64,000 nucleotides of DNA from contig NZ_JAKCPW010000006.1 in the NCBI RefSeq assembly GCF_021440085.1, forward strand, positions 372,001 through 436,000. The letters are read 5' to 3'. The stretch comes from Dyadobacter sp. CY261 (GTDB taxonomy: Bacteria; Bacteroidota; Bacteroidia; Cytophagales; Spirosomataceae). Below are positions 32,307-41,273 of the stretch, piece by piece. The translations under genes were made by a program, and so were the position numbers. The notes below the pieces were generated by a model. The model was not told where the DNA came from and did not search any database. It saw only the letters and a list, made by a program, of their open reading frames with translations. Every line of letters starts with the position of its first letter. Within the stretch, counting starts at the first letter, position 1.

Positions 32307-32765
32307 ATGCAAACAAAAACCATTCAGCCCATTCATGTCCTGTGTTTCGAGACAAAGACTTCATTTAAGGAATTATTCCAATATGTCCGCGTCGAAGCCC
32401 GAAAGCTCTATCAGGATGCCATCCGGAACGACCTTGAAATTACTGGTCCGGTTTACTGGGTTTACAATGGTGCGGATGGTAATGCCGAAACGATTTTTAC
32501 ATTAACGATCGCATTGCCCATCACACCGCCATCGCACACGATCAATTCGCATTACCGGTTAAAACAGCTCGATGTATTCGAATGCGTGACCGAACAACTT
32601 TACGGAAACTGGGATGGGCTGATCAATACTTACGGATCGCTTTTCGGTGAAATCATGTCCCGAAAACTAGTTCCGTCGGGACAAAACAGGGAAATTTATC
32701 TGAATATGGATTTCGACAACCCCGACCGCAACATTACCGAGGTACAGATCGGAATTCTGAAATAG
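32307..32765 (+). CDS. GyrI-like / AraC effector-binding domain protein
   Basis: The 152-residue protein is a stand-alone small-molecule-binding domain with no DNA-binding part. It shows the GyrI-like pattern: VLCFETKTSFKELFQYV, then EITGPVYWVYNGADGNAETIFTLTIALPI, FECVTEQLYGNWDGLINTYGSLFGEIM, and the closing REIYLNMDFDNPDRNITEVQIGI (the (Y/W)-x3-(P/N)-x-TE-(L/I)QI-I end). Such domains bind hydrophobic or cationic compounds. No regulator gene adjoins it. Confidence 0.75.
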   Translation: MQTKTIQPIHVLCFETKTSFKELFQYVRVEARKLYQDAIRNDLEITGPVYWVYNGADGNAETIFTLTIALPITPPSHTINSHYRLKQLDVFECVTEQLYGNWDGLINTYGSLFGEIMSRKLVPSGQNREIYLNMDFDNPDRNITEVQIGILK

Positions 32766-32803
32766 ACTAACTTACAGGACAGGCGTCCTAAAATATCACC
32801 GCG

Positions 32804-33349
32804 ATGTCATATTGCACTTACGTCAACAACAATCCTTCTGAACAGGCAGATTTCCTGCTGCACAAACATTACCACGATAATCAATACGGCTTCCCGATTG
32901 ACGACGATGACGAGCTCTTCGGCCGGCTGTTACTGGAAATTAACCAGGCCGGGCTCAGCTGGACGCTGATGCTGCGCAAGCAAGACAGTTTTCGGGCTGC
33001 TTATAATAACTTTTCGATTGAAAAAGTAGCTGCTTACAATGAAAACGACCGCGAAAGGCTGTTAGCCGACGCAGGCATTGTCCGCAACCGACTGAAAGTG
33101 AATGCGGCCATTGTAAATGCGCAAAAAATCCTAGAATTGAAAAAAGAGTATGGGTCTTTCAAAGGATGGATCGATGCACATCATCCGTTGACCAAGGAGC
33201 AGTGGATTAAGCTGTTTAAAAAAACTTTTAAATTTACAGGCGGCGAAATTGTAAATGAATTTCTGATGAGTACGGGGTATTTGCCGGGTGCGCATGATGC
33301 CGATTGTCCGATCTATTCCAGGCTGAAAAAGGTCACGAATGGCTTTTAA
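32804..33349 (+). CDS. tag: DNA-3-methyladenine glycosylase I
   Basis: The 181-residue protein is of Tag family size. Zinc ligands are apparent as the N-terminal Cys4 (MSYCTYV), the HDNQYG His, and the C-terminal H-x3-C pair in GAHDADCPIY. The alkylated-base pocket segment appears as LFGRLLLEINQAGLSWTLMLRKQDSFR with its conserved Glu. It excises 3-methyladenine from DNA. Its 3' end overlaps the convergent GDPD gene by 17 bases. Confidence 0.92.
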   Translation: MSYCTYVNNNPSEQADFLLHKHYHDNQYGFPIDDDDELFGRLLLEINQAGLSWTLMLRKQDSFRAAYNNFSIEKVAAYNENDRERLLADAGIVRNRLKVNAAIVNAQKILELKKEYGSFKGWIDAHHPLTKEQWIKLFKKTFKFTGGEIVNEFLMSTGYLPGAHDADCPIYSRLKKVTNGF

Positions 33350-34148
33350 TATAACTCACTAATTCAGCCGGTTTGTCAGTTTGGAGGCCTTGCACACCTT
33401 TATGCAATGCCTCATTCCAGGAAGCCGGCCCTTCGGTAGGGCTCTGAACGTCGAGCCAAACGGAGAGTCCAAGCTCGTGGGCGGCCTTAAGTAGCTCCGG
33501 ATCAGCAATATTGTCCGCTACCTGAATATGGGTGTGGGCCAGGAATGCAGTCAACTGTTCTTTGTTAGTAATTTCTTTGGGAAGGCTGGTCATCAATGGC
33601 ATTTCCGGTGCGATTTCTTTCCACTTCTTATATTGCTCTTCCTTATTTAAATAGACCACAATCTGGTGCTCCATACCGGCGGCTTTGATTTGCTTCCAGG
33701 TTTCGACTACATCAGCATCTTTGAAATCGAGGTAAATATTGATCTTACCTTTGCAAAGTGCCAGCATTTCTTTGAACTCGGGAATACGATGCGTCTTTTT
33801 GTTTCGATTGAAAACCTGCAAACCCTCAATTTCCTGCCAGGTCATATCCGCCACCTTACCTGTCCCATTGGTAGTACGGTCGACTTTGGCGTCGTGCATG
33901 GCGACAAGATGGCCGTCTTTGGTTGTCCTTAAATCGACCTCCACATAATCCGCTCCGCAATTGATCGCTTCTCTGGTAGACGCCAATGTATTCTCCGGAG
34001 CATTGATGTGGTTGCCGCGGTGGGCGATCACAACGGTTTTATGTTTTGAATGCGGTAATGCAGGGTGCGTCTGGTGTTGCGCAAATACTATTGCAGGAAC
34101 AACGAGACAGATCAAAAATGAGCAGGCTGCTTTTAGAAACGATTTCAT
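33333..34148 (-). CDS. exported glycerophosphodiester phosphodiesterase
   Basis: The 271-residue protein has a signal peptide (MKSFLKAACSFLICLVVPAIVFAQ) followed by the GDPD TIM barrel. It contains VVIAHRGNHINAPENTLAS (HRG, active-site Arg/His and metal Glu), DYVEVDLRTTKDGHLVAMHDAKVDRTTNGTG (metal-binding Glu-x-Asp and the second catalytic His), and VWLDVQSP near the end. It hydrolyses deacylated phospholipid head groups in the periplasm to give glycerol-3-phosphate. A candidate promoter with an inverted repeat precedes it. Confidence 0.92.
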   Translation of the reverse strand: MKSFLKAACSFLICLVVPAIVFAQHQTHPALPHSKHKTVVIAHRGNHINAPENTLASTREAINCGADYVEVDLRTTKDGHLVAMHDAKVDRTTNGTGKVADMTWQEIEGLQVFNRNKKTHRIPEFKEMLALCKGKINIYLDFKDADVVETWKQIKAAGMEHQIVVYLNKEEQYKKWKEIAPEMPLMTSLPKEITNKEQLTAFLAHTHIQVADNIADPELLKAAHELGLSVWLDVQSPTEGPASWNEALHKGVQGLQTDKPAELVSYIKSHS

Positions 34149-34184
34149 CGGAATTTCAGGTTATCAGCGGGATTACTACTGTTT

Positions 34185-34211
34185 CAAACGTAAAGACTAA
34201 GTACGACTTAG
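34185..34211 (-). promoter_or_regulatory. promoter and inverted repeat upstream of the GDPD gene
   Basis: CAAACGTA (34185-34192) reads TACGTTTG on the minus strand, an exact -7 box about 37 bases from the start codon. Directly upstream lies the perfect repeat CTAAGT-acg-ACTTAG (34197-34211), between the -7 and -33 positions, where a bound protein would affect RNA polymerase. Confidence 0.4.
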
Positions 34212-34256
34212 AAAAATGAGTCTACAAGCGAAATTAATTCCAACTCATAGACTCAT
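34212..34256 (-). terminator. terminator of the PfkB-family kinase gene
   Basis: ATGAGTCTA (34216-34224) and TAGACTCAT (34248-34256) form a perfect 9-bp stem. On the minus strand the stem is followed by TTTTTCTAAG. It begins 14 bases after the kinase stop codon at 34270. The 23-base loop is longer than usual. Confidence 0.55.
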
Positions 34257-34269
34257 CTGCTTCTAAACT

Positions 34270-35187
34270 TTATTGTATTTCAAAGCTCGACAACTTCACA
34301 AATTCCTGAACGCGGGCGTTGATCTCCTCCTGAGAAAGATTCACCAGACGCTCCGTACCGAATTTCTCCACACAGAACGAGGCCATCGCAGAGCCGTAAA
34401 TGATCGCGCGCTTCATATTATCGAATGAAATATCGTCCGTAGCGGCCAGGTAACCAATAAAACCACCAGCAAACGTGTCGCCTGCGCCAGTTGGATCGAA
34501 CACTTCTTCCAGCGGCAATGCAGGAGCGAAGAAGATGCGGTCCTCCTGGAACAACAACGCGCCGTGCTCGCCTTTTTTGATAATCAGGGTTTTCGGGCCC
34601 ATCGCCATGATCTTCTTGGCAGCTTTACGCAATGAGTATTCGCCTGAAAGCTGGCGCGCCTCCTCGTCATTGATCGTAAGCAGGTCGACCAGCGCGAGAA
34701 CGGATTTCAGATCATCGAGTGCGATGTTCATCCAAAGGTTCATTGTATCGAGCATGATCAGCTTGGGGCGAGTCACAAGACGTTCAATGACCAACTTTTG
34801 AGTCGCGGGAACGGTGTTGCCAAGCATCAGGAATTCGGTTCCCTGATAGGAATCCGGAATAATGGGATCGAAATGCTCCATTACATTGAGCTCCGTGATC
34901 AGCGTGTCGCGAGTGTTCATGTCCTCATGGTACTTACCCGACCAGAAGAATGTTTTACCATTCTGAACAATCTCCAAACCCTTGGTATTCACGCCGTGTT
35001 CTTCGAGCAGGTCGATCATTTCTCTTGGAAAATCACCTCCCACAACTGCAACGAGGTTATTTTGTTTCGTGAAATAGGAGGCAGCTAGTGTGATGTAAGT
35101 GGCCGCACCGCCGATAATTTTGTCTGTTTTTCCAAATGGGGTTTCGAGCGCGTCGAATGCAACAGATCCTACGGTAAGTAAACTCAT
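34270..35187 (-). CDS. PfkB-family sugar kinase
   Basis: The 305-residue ribokinase-fold protein shows the early glycine region FGKTDKIIGGAATYITLAASYF and the second PfkB signature with the catalytic Asp, VFDPTGAGDTFAGGFIGYLA near residue 240. The anion hole GAGD is intact. Substrate-binding residues do not match fructokinase, ribokinase or adenosine kinase clearly enough to choose; DTMNLWMNIALDDLKSVLALVDLLTINDEEARQLSGEYSL is typical of an uncharacterised Bacteroidota subgroup. It is divergent from the DUF5618 gene. Confidence 0.85.
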   Translation of the reverse strand: MSLLTVGSVAFDALETPFGKTDKIIGGAATYITLAASYFTKQNNLVAVVGGDFPREMIDLLEEHGVNTKGLEIVQNGKTFFWSGKYHEDMNTRDTLITELNVMEHFDPIIPDSYQGTEFLMLGNTVPATQKLVIERLVTRPKLIMLDTMNLWMNIALDDLKSVLALVDLLTINDEEARQLSGEYSLRKAAKKIMAMGPKTLIIKKGEHGALLFQEDRIFFAPALPLEEVFDPTGAGDTFAGGFIGYLAATDDISFDNMKRAIIYGSAMASFCVEKFGTERLVNLSQEEINARVQEFVKLSSFEIQ

Positions 35188-35331
35188 AAGTTAGTACTGT
35201 GTTGATTTTAAGTTAGTTTCAAACTGGATTTTAAATGCAAAAACGCTGCGAAGATAAACAAAACACATGAATAGCCTCCTGCCACCTGCTCATTCTCACT
35301 TATACCTACAAATCAATCTTGGGTTATTTGC

Positions 35332-35339
35332 TATTTTTG
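35332..35339 (+). promoter_or_regulatory. -7 promoter box for the DUF5618-cysS operon
   Basis: TATTTTTG matches TAnnTTTG exactly, 38 bases before the ATG at 35377. No consensus -33 is visible. Confidence 0.35.
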
Positions 35340-35376
35340 TCTGAATCAAACAATTCTCCACTCATCACATACTATC

Positions 35377-35763
35377 ATGCAAGCAATTTCAGAAGCAAGA
35401 CGACACATTGACAATGCAAAGGATTTTCTCAGCAACAATGCCAAAAAGCAAGATGGGCTTTATCAGGACAAGAAGTACGTTAAAATCGCAGGGCACACAG
35501 CCTATACTGGTATCCTGTTGGTATTGAATGAGCTTTTGGGAGAGAAAAATAAAAAGACGCCGAAAAGTGCCGAGTGGTATCAATATGAATTGAGCCGTGT
35601 CGACAAAGGCCTGCTATCCAATTTTACGACTGCTTACCAAATCCTGCATATTGATATGGGTTATCAGGGAAGTAAAAGCGCCGACCTGGCTTTGCTAGGA
35701 TTGCAGAAAGCAGAAAAAATTATCGATTGGGTCGAAACGCGTCTCGAAAAAACAAACAAGTAA
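35377..35763 (+). CDS. DUF5618-family helical protein
   Basis: The 128-residue protein is predicted to be all helical, with HEPN-like order: AISEARRHIDNAKDFLSNNA, then YVKIAGHTAYTGILLVLNELLG, YQYELSRVDKGLLSNFTTAYQILHIDMGYQG, and LALLGLQKAEKIIDWVETRLE. DUF5618 is the family I associate with this pattern in Bacteroidota; no function is known. It ends 21 bases before cysS and is probably in one transcript with it. Confidence 0.7.
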   Translation: MQAISEARRHIDNAKDFLSNNAKKQDGLYQDKKYVKIAGHTAYTGILLVLNELLGEKNKKTPKSAEWYQYELSRVDKGLLSNFTTAYQILHIDMGYQGSKSADLALLGLQKAEKIIDWVETRLEKTNK

Positions 35764-35784
35764 TCAAGAAAGTATAACATATAA

Positions 35785-37287
35785 ATGACCGCACAAACTT
35801 TCCAGCCACTTAAAATATTCAATACGCTTACCCGTAAAAAGGATGTTTTCGTTCCCATTGCGCCACCCTATGTCGGCATGTATGTGTGCGGGCCGACGGT
35901 TTATAACAATGTGCACCTGGGTAATATCCGGACGTTCCTGTCATTCGATATCCTGTTTCGCTACCTGACGCACATCGGGTACAAAGTACGCTATGTCCGT
36001 AACATTACGGATGTAGGCCACCTGGTTGGCGATGGCGACGCAGGCGAAGATAAGATTGGAAAGATGGCCAAGCTCCAAAAGCTAGAACCGATGGAGATTG
36101 TTCAACGGTATACCAATGACTTTCACGACGTTACTGCCATTTTTAACTTACTTACGCCTAGCATCGAGCCCACGGCCACAGGCCATTTAATAGAACAGAT
36201 CGAAGCCGTTCAATCGCTGATAGACAAGGATGTAGCTTACGAATCCAATGGCTCGGTTTATTTCGATATCAATAAATATCAAGCCGGTGGCAATGAATAT
36301 GGCAAGCTGTCGGGCCGTATTATCGAAGACCTTCTGAATGAAACGCGGGATCTCGACGGCCAGGCGGAGAAGCGTAACCCACTTGACTTTGCATTATGGA
36401 AAAAGGCCAGCCCAGAGCACATTATGCAATGGGAATCGCCCTGGGGCAGAGGTTTTCCCGGCTGGCACCTCGAATGTACCTGCATGAGTGCCAAGTACTT
36501 AGGCAAGCAGTTTGATATTCACGGCGGCGGCATGGACCTAAAATTTCCCCACCACGAATGCGAGATCGCGCAAGGTAAGTCGCTAACCGGTGAGGAGCCT
36601 GTTCGTTACTGGATGCACACCAATATGCTGACAGTCAACGGCCAGAAGATGTCGAAATCGCTGGGTAACTCATTCTTACCCGCGGAGCTTTTCTCCGGGA
36701 ACCACGAGCTACTCGAACAGGCATTCAGCCCCATGACCGTGCGCTTCTTCATGCTCCAAAGCCAGTACCGCAGCACGCTCGACTTCTCAAACGATGCATT
36801 GAAATCCGCTCAAAAAGGGTACAAGAAACTCGCGAACGGCATCCGTCTCGCGAAGCTTCTTATCTACACGCACGAAGACGGCGTAAATGCCGACGAAGCG
36901 AAAAAGGCCGATATTGAAAAGTCGATCGAAGGCTTTTATCATGCAATGAACGACGATTTGAATACGGCCGTGGCCTTTGCCAACCTGTTTAACATGCTGA
37001 AATACATCAACATGCTGAATATGGGGCAATTGAAATCGGCGGCACTGGGCGAGGCGGTATTTACTTCACTGAAAGAGAAATTTGTCGTGTTTTTTGAAGA
37101 TGTACTGGGCTTGAAGGAAGAACTCGCCGAAGGCCACGCGATCCTGGACGGTATGCTGAAACTTTATCGGGAATTTAAACTTTCTCAGAACTACGAAAAA
37201 GTGGACGAAATCCGTTCTTATTTCAAAAATCAGGGCCTGGTGATCCGCGATACCAAGACGAGGATCGACTGGGCTTACGAGGAGTAA
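35785..37287 (+). CDS. cysS: cysteinyl-tRNA synthetase
   Basis: The 500-residue class I enzyme has the zinc-binding Cys35 and the HIGH motif as VCGPTVYNNVHLGNIR, further zinc ligands in GWHLECTCMSAKYLG and FPHHECEIAQGKS, and the KMSKS loop at residues 288-292. It charges tRNA-Cys in the cytosol. It follows the DUF5618 gene by 21 bases and precedes the DUF192 gene by 2 bases, so it is part of a four-gene run ending with the M28-like lipoprotein. Confidence 0.97.
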   Translation: MTAQTFQPLKIFNTLTRKKDVFVPIAPPYVGMYVCGPTVYNNVHLGNIRTFLSFDILFRYLTHIGYKVRYVRNITDVGHLVGDGDAGEDKIGKMAKLQKLEPMEIVQRYTNDFHDVTAIFNLLTPSIEPTATGHLIEQIEAVQSLIDKDVAYESNGSVYFDINKYQAGGNEYGKLSGRIIEDLLNETRDLDGQAEKRNPLDFALWKKASPEHIMQWESPWGRGFPGWHLECTCMSAKYLGKQFDIHGGGMDLKFPHHECEIAQGKSLTGEEPVRYWMHTNMLTVNGQKMSKSLGNSFLPAELFSGNHELLEQAFSPMTVRFFMLQSQYRSTLDFSNDALKSAQKGYKKLANGIRLAKLLIYTHEDGVNADEAKKADIEKSIEGFYHAMNDDLNTAVAFANLFNMLKYINMLNMGQLKSAALGEAVFTSLKEKFVVFFEDVLGLKEELAEGHAILDGMLKLYREFKLSQNYEKVDEIRSYFKNQGLVIRDTKTRIDWAYEE

Positions 37288-37289
37288 CT

Positions 37290-37799
37290 ATGAAAAAAGG
37301 CCGGTCGTTAATTGCATATTTACTTTGGGCTTTGCTGATAGTGGCGGGCGGGGGCTTCCTCGTAAAGTCTCTTTTTCTGGAAAAAAAGCCTGAGAAAACC
37401 ATTGCTGCGACCCCGTCGACGGCCAATTTTGTAAAAGAAGGTGAAGTAGGCTTTTGGAGAAAAGGCCGGGAATACAAAAAAATCGACGTCGAGATCGCCG
37501 AAAACGAGGCAGAACGCAACAAAGGTCTTATGTTTCGCCCCTTTCTTCCCGACTCCGTTGGCATGCTCTTTATTTTCGAACAACCGGGCGAGCATTCTTT
37601 TTGGATGAAGAATACAGCCATTCCGCTGGATATCGTCTATGTGGGCCCGGATAAAAAAATCATTTCCATCGCAGAAAACACCAGACCCTATTCGGAGGAA
37701 AGCATTCCACCGTATGGATTAGTGAAGTATGTGGTGGAGTTCAATGCAGGTTTTACAAAAAGTAATAATATTCAATCAGGAGATGCGATATCTTTCTAA
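37290..37799 (+). CDS. DUF192 protein with membrane anchor
   Basis: The 169-residue protein has an N-terminal hydrophobic segment (about 8-28, LIAYLLWALLIVAGGGFLVKSLFL) and a DUF192 domain beginning near residue 65. It shows KIDVEIAENEAERNKGLMFRPFLPDSVGMLFIFEQPGEHSFWMKNTAIPLDIVYVG, followed by YVVEFNAGFTKSNNIQSGDAI. DUF192 proteins are small exported beta proteins without assigned activity. The gene starts 2 bases after cysS and overlaps the following lipoprotein gene by 17 bases. Confidence 0.87.
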   Translation: MKKGRSLIAYLLWALLIVAGGGFLVKSLFLEKKPEKTIAATPSTANFVKEGEVGFWRKGREYKKIDVEIAENEAERNKGLMFRPFLPDSVGMLFIFEQPGEHSFWMKNTAIPLDIVYVGPDKKIISIAENTRPYSEESIPPYGLVKYVVEFNAGFTKSNNIQSGDAISF

Positions 37800-38817
37800 T
37801 AGGTCGTTTTTGAAAAAAATACCCATACTAATTGCACTAATGGTGGGCTTTTATGGCTGCAAAAGCGATAATAGCTCTGAGCAAACAGCTGAACAGGCAC
37901 CACCAGCGCTCATTAAAAGTGCAGATTTTAATGCCGACAGCGCTTTTCAGTTTGTACAGAAACAGGTCGATTTCGGTGCCCGCGTACCAAATACCGCCCC
38001 GCACAAAGCCTGTGGTGATTACCTCGTTGCTACTTTAAAGAAATATGGCTGGCAGGTGGTGGAACAGCCATTTACGGCAACCACTTTCGATGGCAAGAAG
38101 CTGAATGCCCGCAATATTATCGGAAGTTTCAATCCTCAGGCTAGTAAGCGCATTCTGCTGGCATCGCATTGGGATTCTCGCCCTTTCTCGGATCAGGATT
38201 CTCTGGTAAAAAACAAGCCGGTACTCGCTGCTAACGATGGCGCGAGCGGGGTTGGCGTTTTATTGGAAATCGCGAGAATACTTTCAAAAGAGACCGCTAA
38301 ACCCGAAATAGGGGTAGATATAATTTTCTTTGATGCGGAAGACTGGGGTTCCTCGGATTCCGAAGATACCGGAATTGAGTACAGCGGCTTCTGCCTTGGC
38401 TCGCAACATTGGGCAGCCAACAAGCATAATCCCAATTACACTGCCTACTTCGGCATACTGCTCGACATGGTTGGTGCCAAAGGAGCAACCTTTTTTAAAG
38501 AAGGCTACTCTACCCAAATGGCCGACGACGTCGTAAGGCAGGTCTGGACAACCGCAAGCCGTCTTGGTTACAGCAACTATTTTATCGAAGAAGCCGGTGG
38601 CGCGATCACGGACGACCACGTGCCCGTCAACAAAGTTGCGCGCATTCCGATGATCGACATTATCCATACCCGCCAACACAATTTGAGCAAAACGTTCTTC
38701 GATCAGTGGCATACTGCTCACGATACGATGGAAAACATCGATCCCAAAACGTTGAAGGCCGTAGGACAGACGCTCGTTCAGGTGCTTTATCAGGAGGCAA
38801 AGGATCAGCCGTTGTAA
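37783..38817 (+). CDS. M28-family lipoprotein, glutaminyl-peptide cyclotransferase-like
   Basis: The ATG at 37783 (MRYLSNRSFLKKIPIL) gives 344 residues with a lipobox at VGFYGC, so the protein is a lipoprotein. The M28 zinc region includes ILLASHWDSRPFSD (His and nearby Asp), AANDGASGVGVLLEIARIL (bridging Asp), FFDAEDWG (Glu pair) and ITDDHVPVNKVARIPMIDI (last His). These features resemble bacterial glutaminyl cyclases more than aminopeptidases. Such enzymes form N-terminal pyroglutamate on exported proteins, known in Bacteroidota. It ends one base from the convergent pbpC gene. Confidence 0.88.
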   Translation: MRYLSNRSFLKKIPILIALMVGFYGCKSDNSSEQTAEQAPPALIKSADFNADSAFQFVQKQVDFGARVPNTAPHKACGDYLVATLKKYGWQVVEQPFTATTFDGKKLNARNIIGSFNPQASKRILLASHWDSRPFSDQDSLVKNKPVLAANDGASGVGVLLEIARILSKETAKPEIGVDIIFFDAEDWGSSDSEDTGIEYSGFCLGSQHWAANKHNPNYTAYFGILLDMVGAKGATFFKEGYSTQMADDVVRQVWTTASRLGYSNYFIEEAGGAITDDHVPVNKVARIPMIDIIHTRQHNLSKTFFDQWHTAHDTMENIDPKTLKAVGQTLVQVLYQEAKDQPL

Positions 38818-38818
38818 A

Positions 38819-41119
38819 CTACATCCGCTTCACCACAATCCACACATCAGAATTCCGTCCCTTGTCGTCGCTGCATGATACTTTGACGCGGCCGAGTGGC
38901 GGATTGATGAACACACTTTCCTGCGGCGGGGATTTTTGGAACAACTTGTCATTCACATACCAATACACCTCCTCCACATCATTCGCAGCCTGGCACGCCA
39001 GCTGGATTTGCTGCGGCTCGTCTTTGCGGATATAATACTCGCTTCCTTCGTTCGGGCTAACGATCAATGGTGCTCCTTCGTAAAAAACCCTTTCGCATTG
39101 CGGATTGTGGGGCGGAATTTTCTGGTAGGGCAATTTCTGTAACTCATAAAAAGCGATCAATTCCGGCGCCAGGTTTGGATAAGATCGTTTTTCAAACCCT
39201 TTTTCGGGAAGGCAATAAGTACAGTAAGACATTTTCCCTGCCATGTCCGTAAAAACCCACCGCATGTGCTGGCATTTCCGATAGGCCGAAACCCCGACTA
39301 TGTAATGGTCCATCACCTGATGATCACAAAAATCCGAAGGGACATCTCCACTGACCGGGCATACATTGCGCTGTGAAATATTCGTCGGCGACTTGTACCA
39401 GCCTTTGGGTGAATTATAATCAAGGGCATTGAAGATCGAAAAGAGCAACGGCGTCGCGGTATTGGCACCGCTCAGCTCAGGCACACCTTCGCCCGAAAAA
39501 TTTCCTACCCAGACCCCCACGGTATATCTCCGGTTATACCCAATGCTCCATGCATCTCTTTTACCATAAGATGTACCGGTTTTCCAGGCAATTCGCGGTA
39601 AGTGATATGTATTGTCAAAGTTAGTGGGCAAATCCGGTCGTGTAATTTGGGTTAAAATATTAGTGGTAAGATAGGTTGCCTCTTCCGACAAAATCGGAAC
39701 TCCTTTTTTATCAGGGACATCTCCGGTGGAAAACCGCAGATTTTGCAGCTCCCCCTCATTTGCAAATGCCGCAAAAAGTCTCGTGAGCTCTTCGAGCGTC
39801 ACACCACAGCCCCCTAATATCATGGAAAGACCAAGGTCCCGGGCCTGCTTATCCACCGTTTTGAAGCCTGCTTTACGAAGTTTGGCAATCAAAGCAGGTG
39901 TCCCAATGTCTTTCAAAACCTTTACTGCCGGAATATTCAGGGAATTGGCCAATGCGAATTCCGTAGTGACCGCTCCATTGAAATGCCGGTCAAAATTCTC
40001 GGGTTCATAACCGCTAAAATTGCCCGGCACGTCGTTGATCACCGTTTTTGGGGTAATGATGCCCGCATCGAATGCCGTAGCATAAAGCAGAGGCTTTAAA
40101 GTACTACCAGGCGAGCGCACCGCTTTCACGCCATCCACCTGCCCCCCATCAAAAGGATTGTTGAAATCAGCCGAACCCACATAAGCCTCCACCGCCATCG
40201 TCTCATTATTTACAACTACCACGGCCGCATTATGAATGTTCATTAACCGCCGCCGGTTAATGTAATTCCTGACCTGTTCTTCAATCTGGCTTTGCGATTG
40301 CAGATTAAGATAAGTTCTGATAACAGGCTCATCGGCGTACTGCTGTTTGAGCCGGATCGAAAGATGCGGGGCAAGCCGGGGCGTTTGCAGGCGACGAATA
40401 TTTAATGGTTCGTCCAATGCGTCGCGGATTACATTGCCGTCAAAGAGACCATCTTCCTGGAATCGCTTCAACCAAATATTCCGCGCTTCCCGTAATGCGT
40501 CGTTGCGCGTACCCGGCCTCAGGCCCGACGGGCGGTTGGGCACGATTGTCAATGCGGTGATTTCCGCGAGGCTCAGCAATTGCGGCGCTTTGCCGAAATA
40601 TAGTAATGAAGCTGCCTTAATGCCCTCTATATTGCCGCCATAAGGAACGAGATTAACATAAAATTGCAGGATTTCCGCTTTGGAATAATGCATTTCAAGC
40701 TGGAAGGCATGCCACATTTCTACCACCTTGTTCAGGTACGTACGCGGCCGCGGGTCCATGAGCCGTACAACTTGCATCGTAATCGTAGAAGCGCCCGAAG
40801 TTCTTTTTCCTGAAAACACATTCCGCGCTGCCGCACGAATGACGGCAAACGGATTCACACCGGGATGGTAATAGAAATATTGGTCTTCTTTATAAATGAG
40901 CGTTTTCCGAAGCAACGGAGTGATCTCATCCACATTCGAATAGAGCCGCCATTTGTCTTCCTTACTCAAAAAAGCATGGATCACGCGCCCTTTCTGATCG
41001 GTGATTTGCGTCGCATACCGGATTTCCGGACGAAATGGAAAGGCAAGGTCGAGCATCCAAAAAAGGAGTATGAAACAGGTGAATGCCAACAAACCTTTTT
41101 TGACCTTGCTATTTTTCAT
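38819..41119 (-). CDS. pbpC: penicillin-binding protein 1C
   Basis: The ATG at 41119 (MKNSKVKKGLLAF) gives 766 residues and places a membrane anchor at 9-26. An exact -7 box (41139-41146) lies inside the longer possible frame, supporting this start. A GT51 glycosyltransferase domain (EDQYFYYHPGVNPFAVIRAAARNV, RTSGASTITMQVVRLMDPRPRT) is followed by a transpeptidase domain with S339TLK (SPGSTLKPLLYATAF), SLN in ANSLNIPAVK, and WKTGTSYGKRDAW. A C-terminal BiPBP_C domain follows (IVSPNEGSEYYIRKDEPQQIQLACQA). The protein polymerises and cross-links peptidoglycan; PBP1C is usually dispensable and weakly characterised. Confidence 0.94.
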   Translation of the reverse strand: MKNSKVKKGLLAFTCFILLFWMLDLAFPFRPEIRYATQITDQKGRVIHAFLSKEDKWRLYSNVDEITPLLRKTLIYKEDQYFYYHPGVNPFAVIRAAARNVFSGKRTSGASTITMQVVRLMDPRPRTYLNKVVEMWHAFQLEMHYSKAEILQFYVNLVPYGGNIEGIKAASLLYFGKAPQLLSLAEITALTIVPNRPSGLRPGTRNDALREARNIWLKRFQEDGLFDGNVIRDALDEPLNIRRLQTPRLAPHLSIRLKQQYADEPVIRTYLNLQSQSQIEEQVRNYINRRRLMNIHNAAVVVVNNETMAVEAYVGSADFNNPFDGGQVDGVKAVRSPGSTLKPLLYATAFDAGIITPKTVINDVPGNFSGYEPENFDRHFNGAVTTEFALANSLNIPAVKVLKDIGTPALIAKLRKAGFKTVDKQARDLGLSMILGGCGVTLEELTRLFAAFANEGELQNLRFSTGDVPDKKGVPILSEEATYLTTNILTQITRPDLPTNFDNTYHLPRIAWKTGTSYGKRDAWSIGYNRRYTVGVWVGNFSGEGVPELSGANTATPLLFSIFNALDYNSPKGWYKSPTNISQRNVCPVSGDVPSDFCDHQVMDHYIVGVSAYRKCQHMRWVFTDMAGKMSYCTYCLPEKGFEKRSYPNLAPELIAFYELQKLPYQKIPPHNPQCERVFYEGAPLIVSPNEGSEYYIRKDEPQQIQLACQAANDVEEVYWYVNDKLFQKSPPQESVFINPPLGRVKVSCSDDKGRNSDVWIVVKRM

Positions 41120-41138
41120 GTGAGGATGATCTGAACCG

Positions 41139-41146
41139 CAAATATA
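41139..41146 (-). promoter_or_regulatory. -7 promoter box for pbpC
   Basis: CAAATATA reads TATATTTG on the minus strand, an exact TAnnTTTG match. Transcription would start near 41132, leaving a short leader before the ATG at 41119. Confidence 0.4.
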
Positions 41147-41273
41147 TAGATAGGCAACGCAGTCACAGGACTTTGCCATGTCCCGTTCAATAAAATTGCC
41201 CGGCTGTTTGTCCTGCTCGGTAATTTTCCCTATTTACTTGCTTTACTACAAATAAAATCAATCATAATACCAT

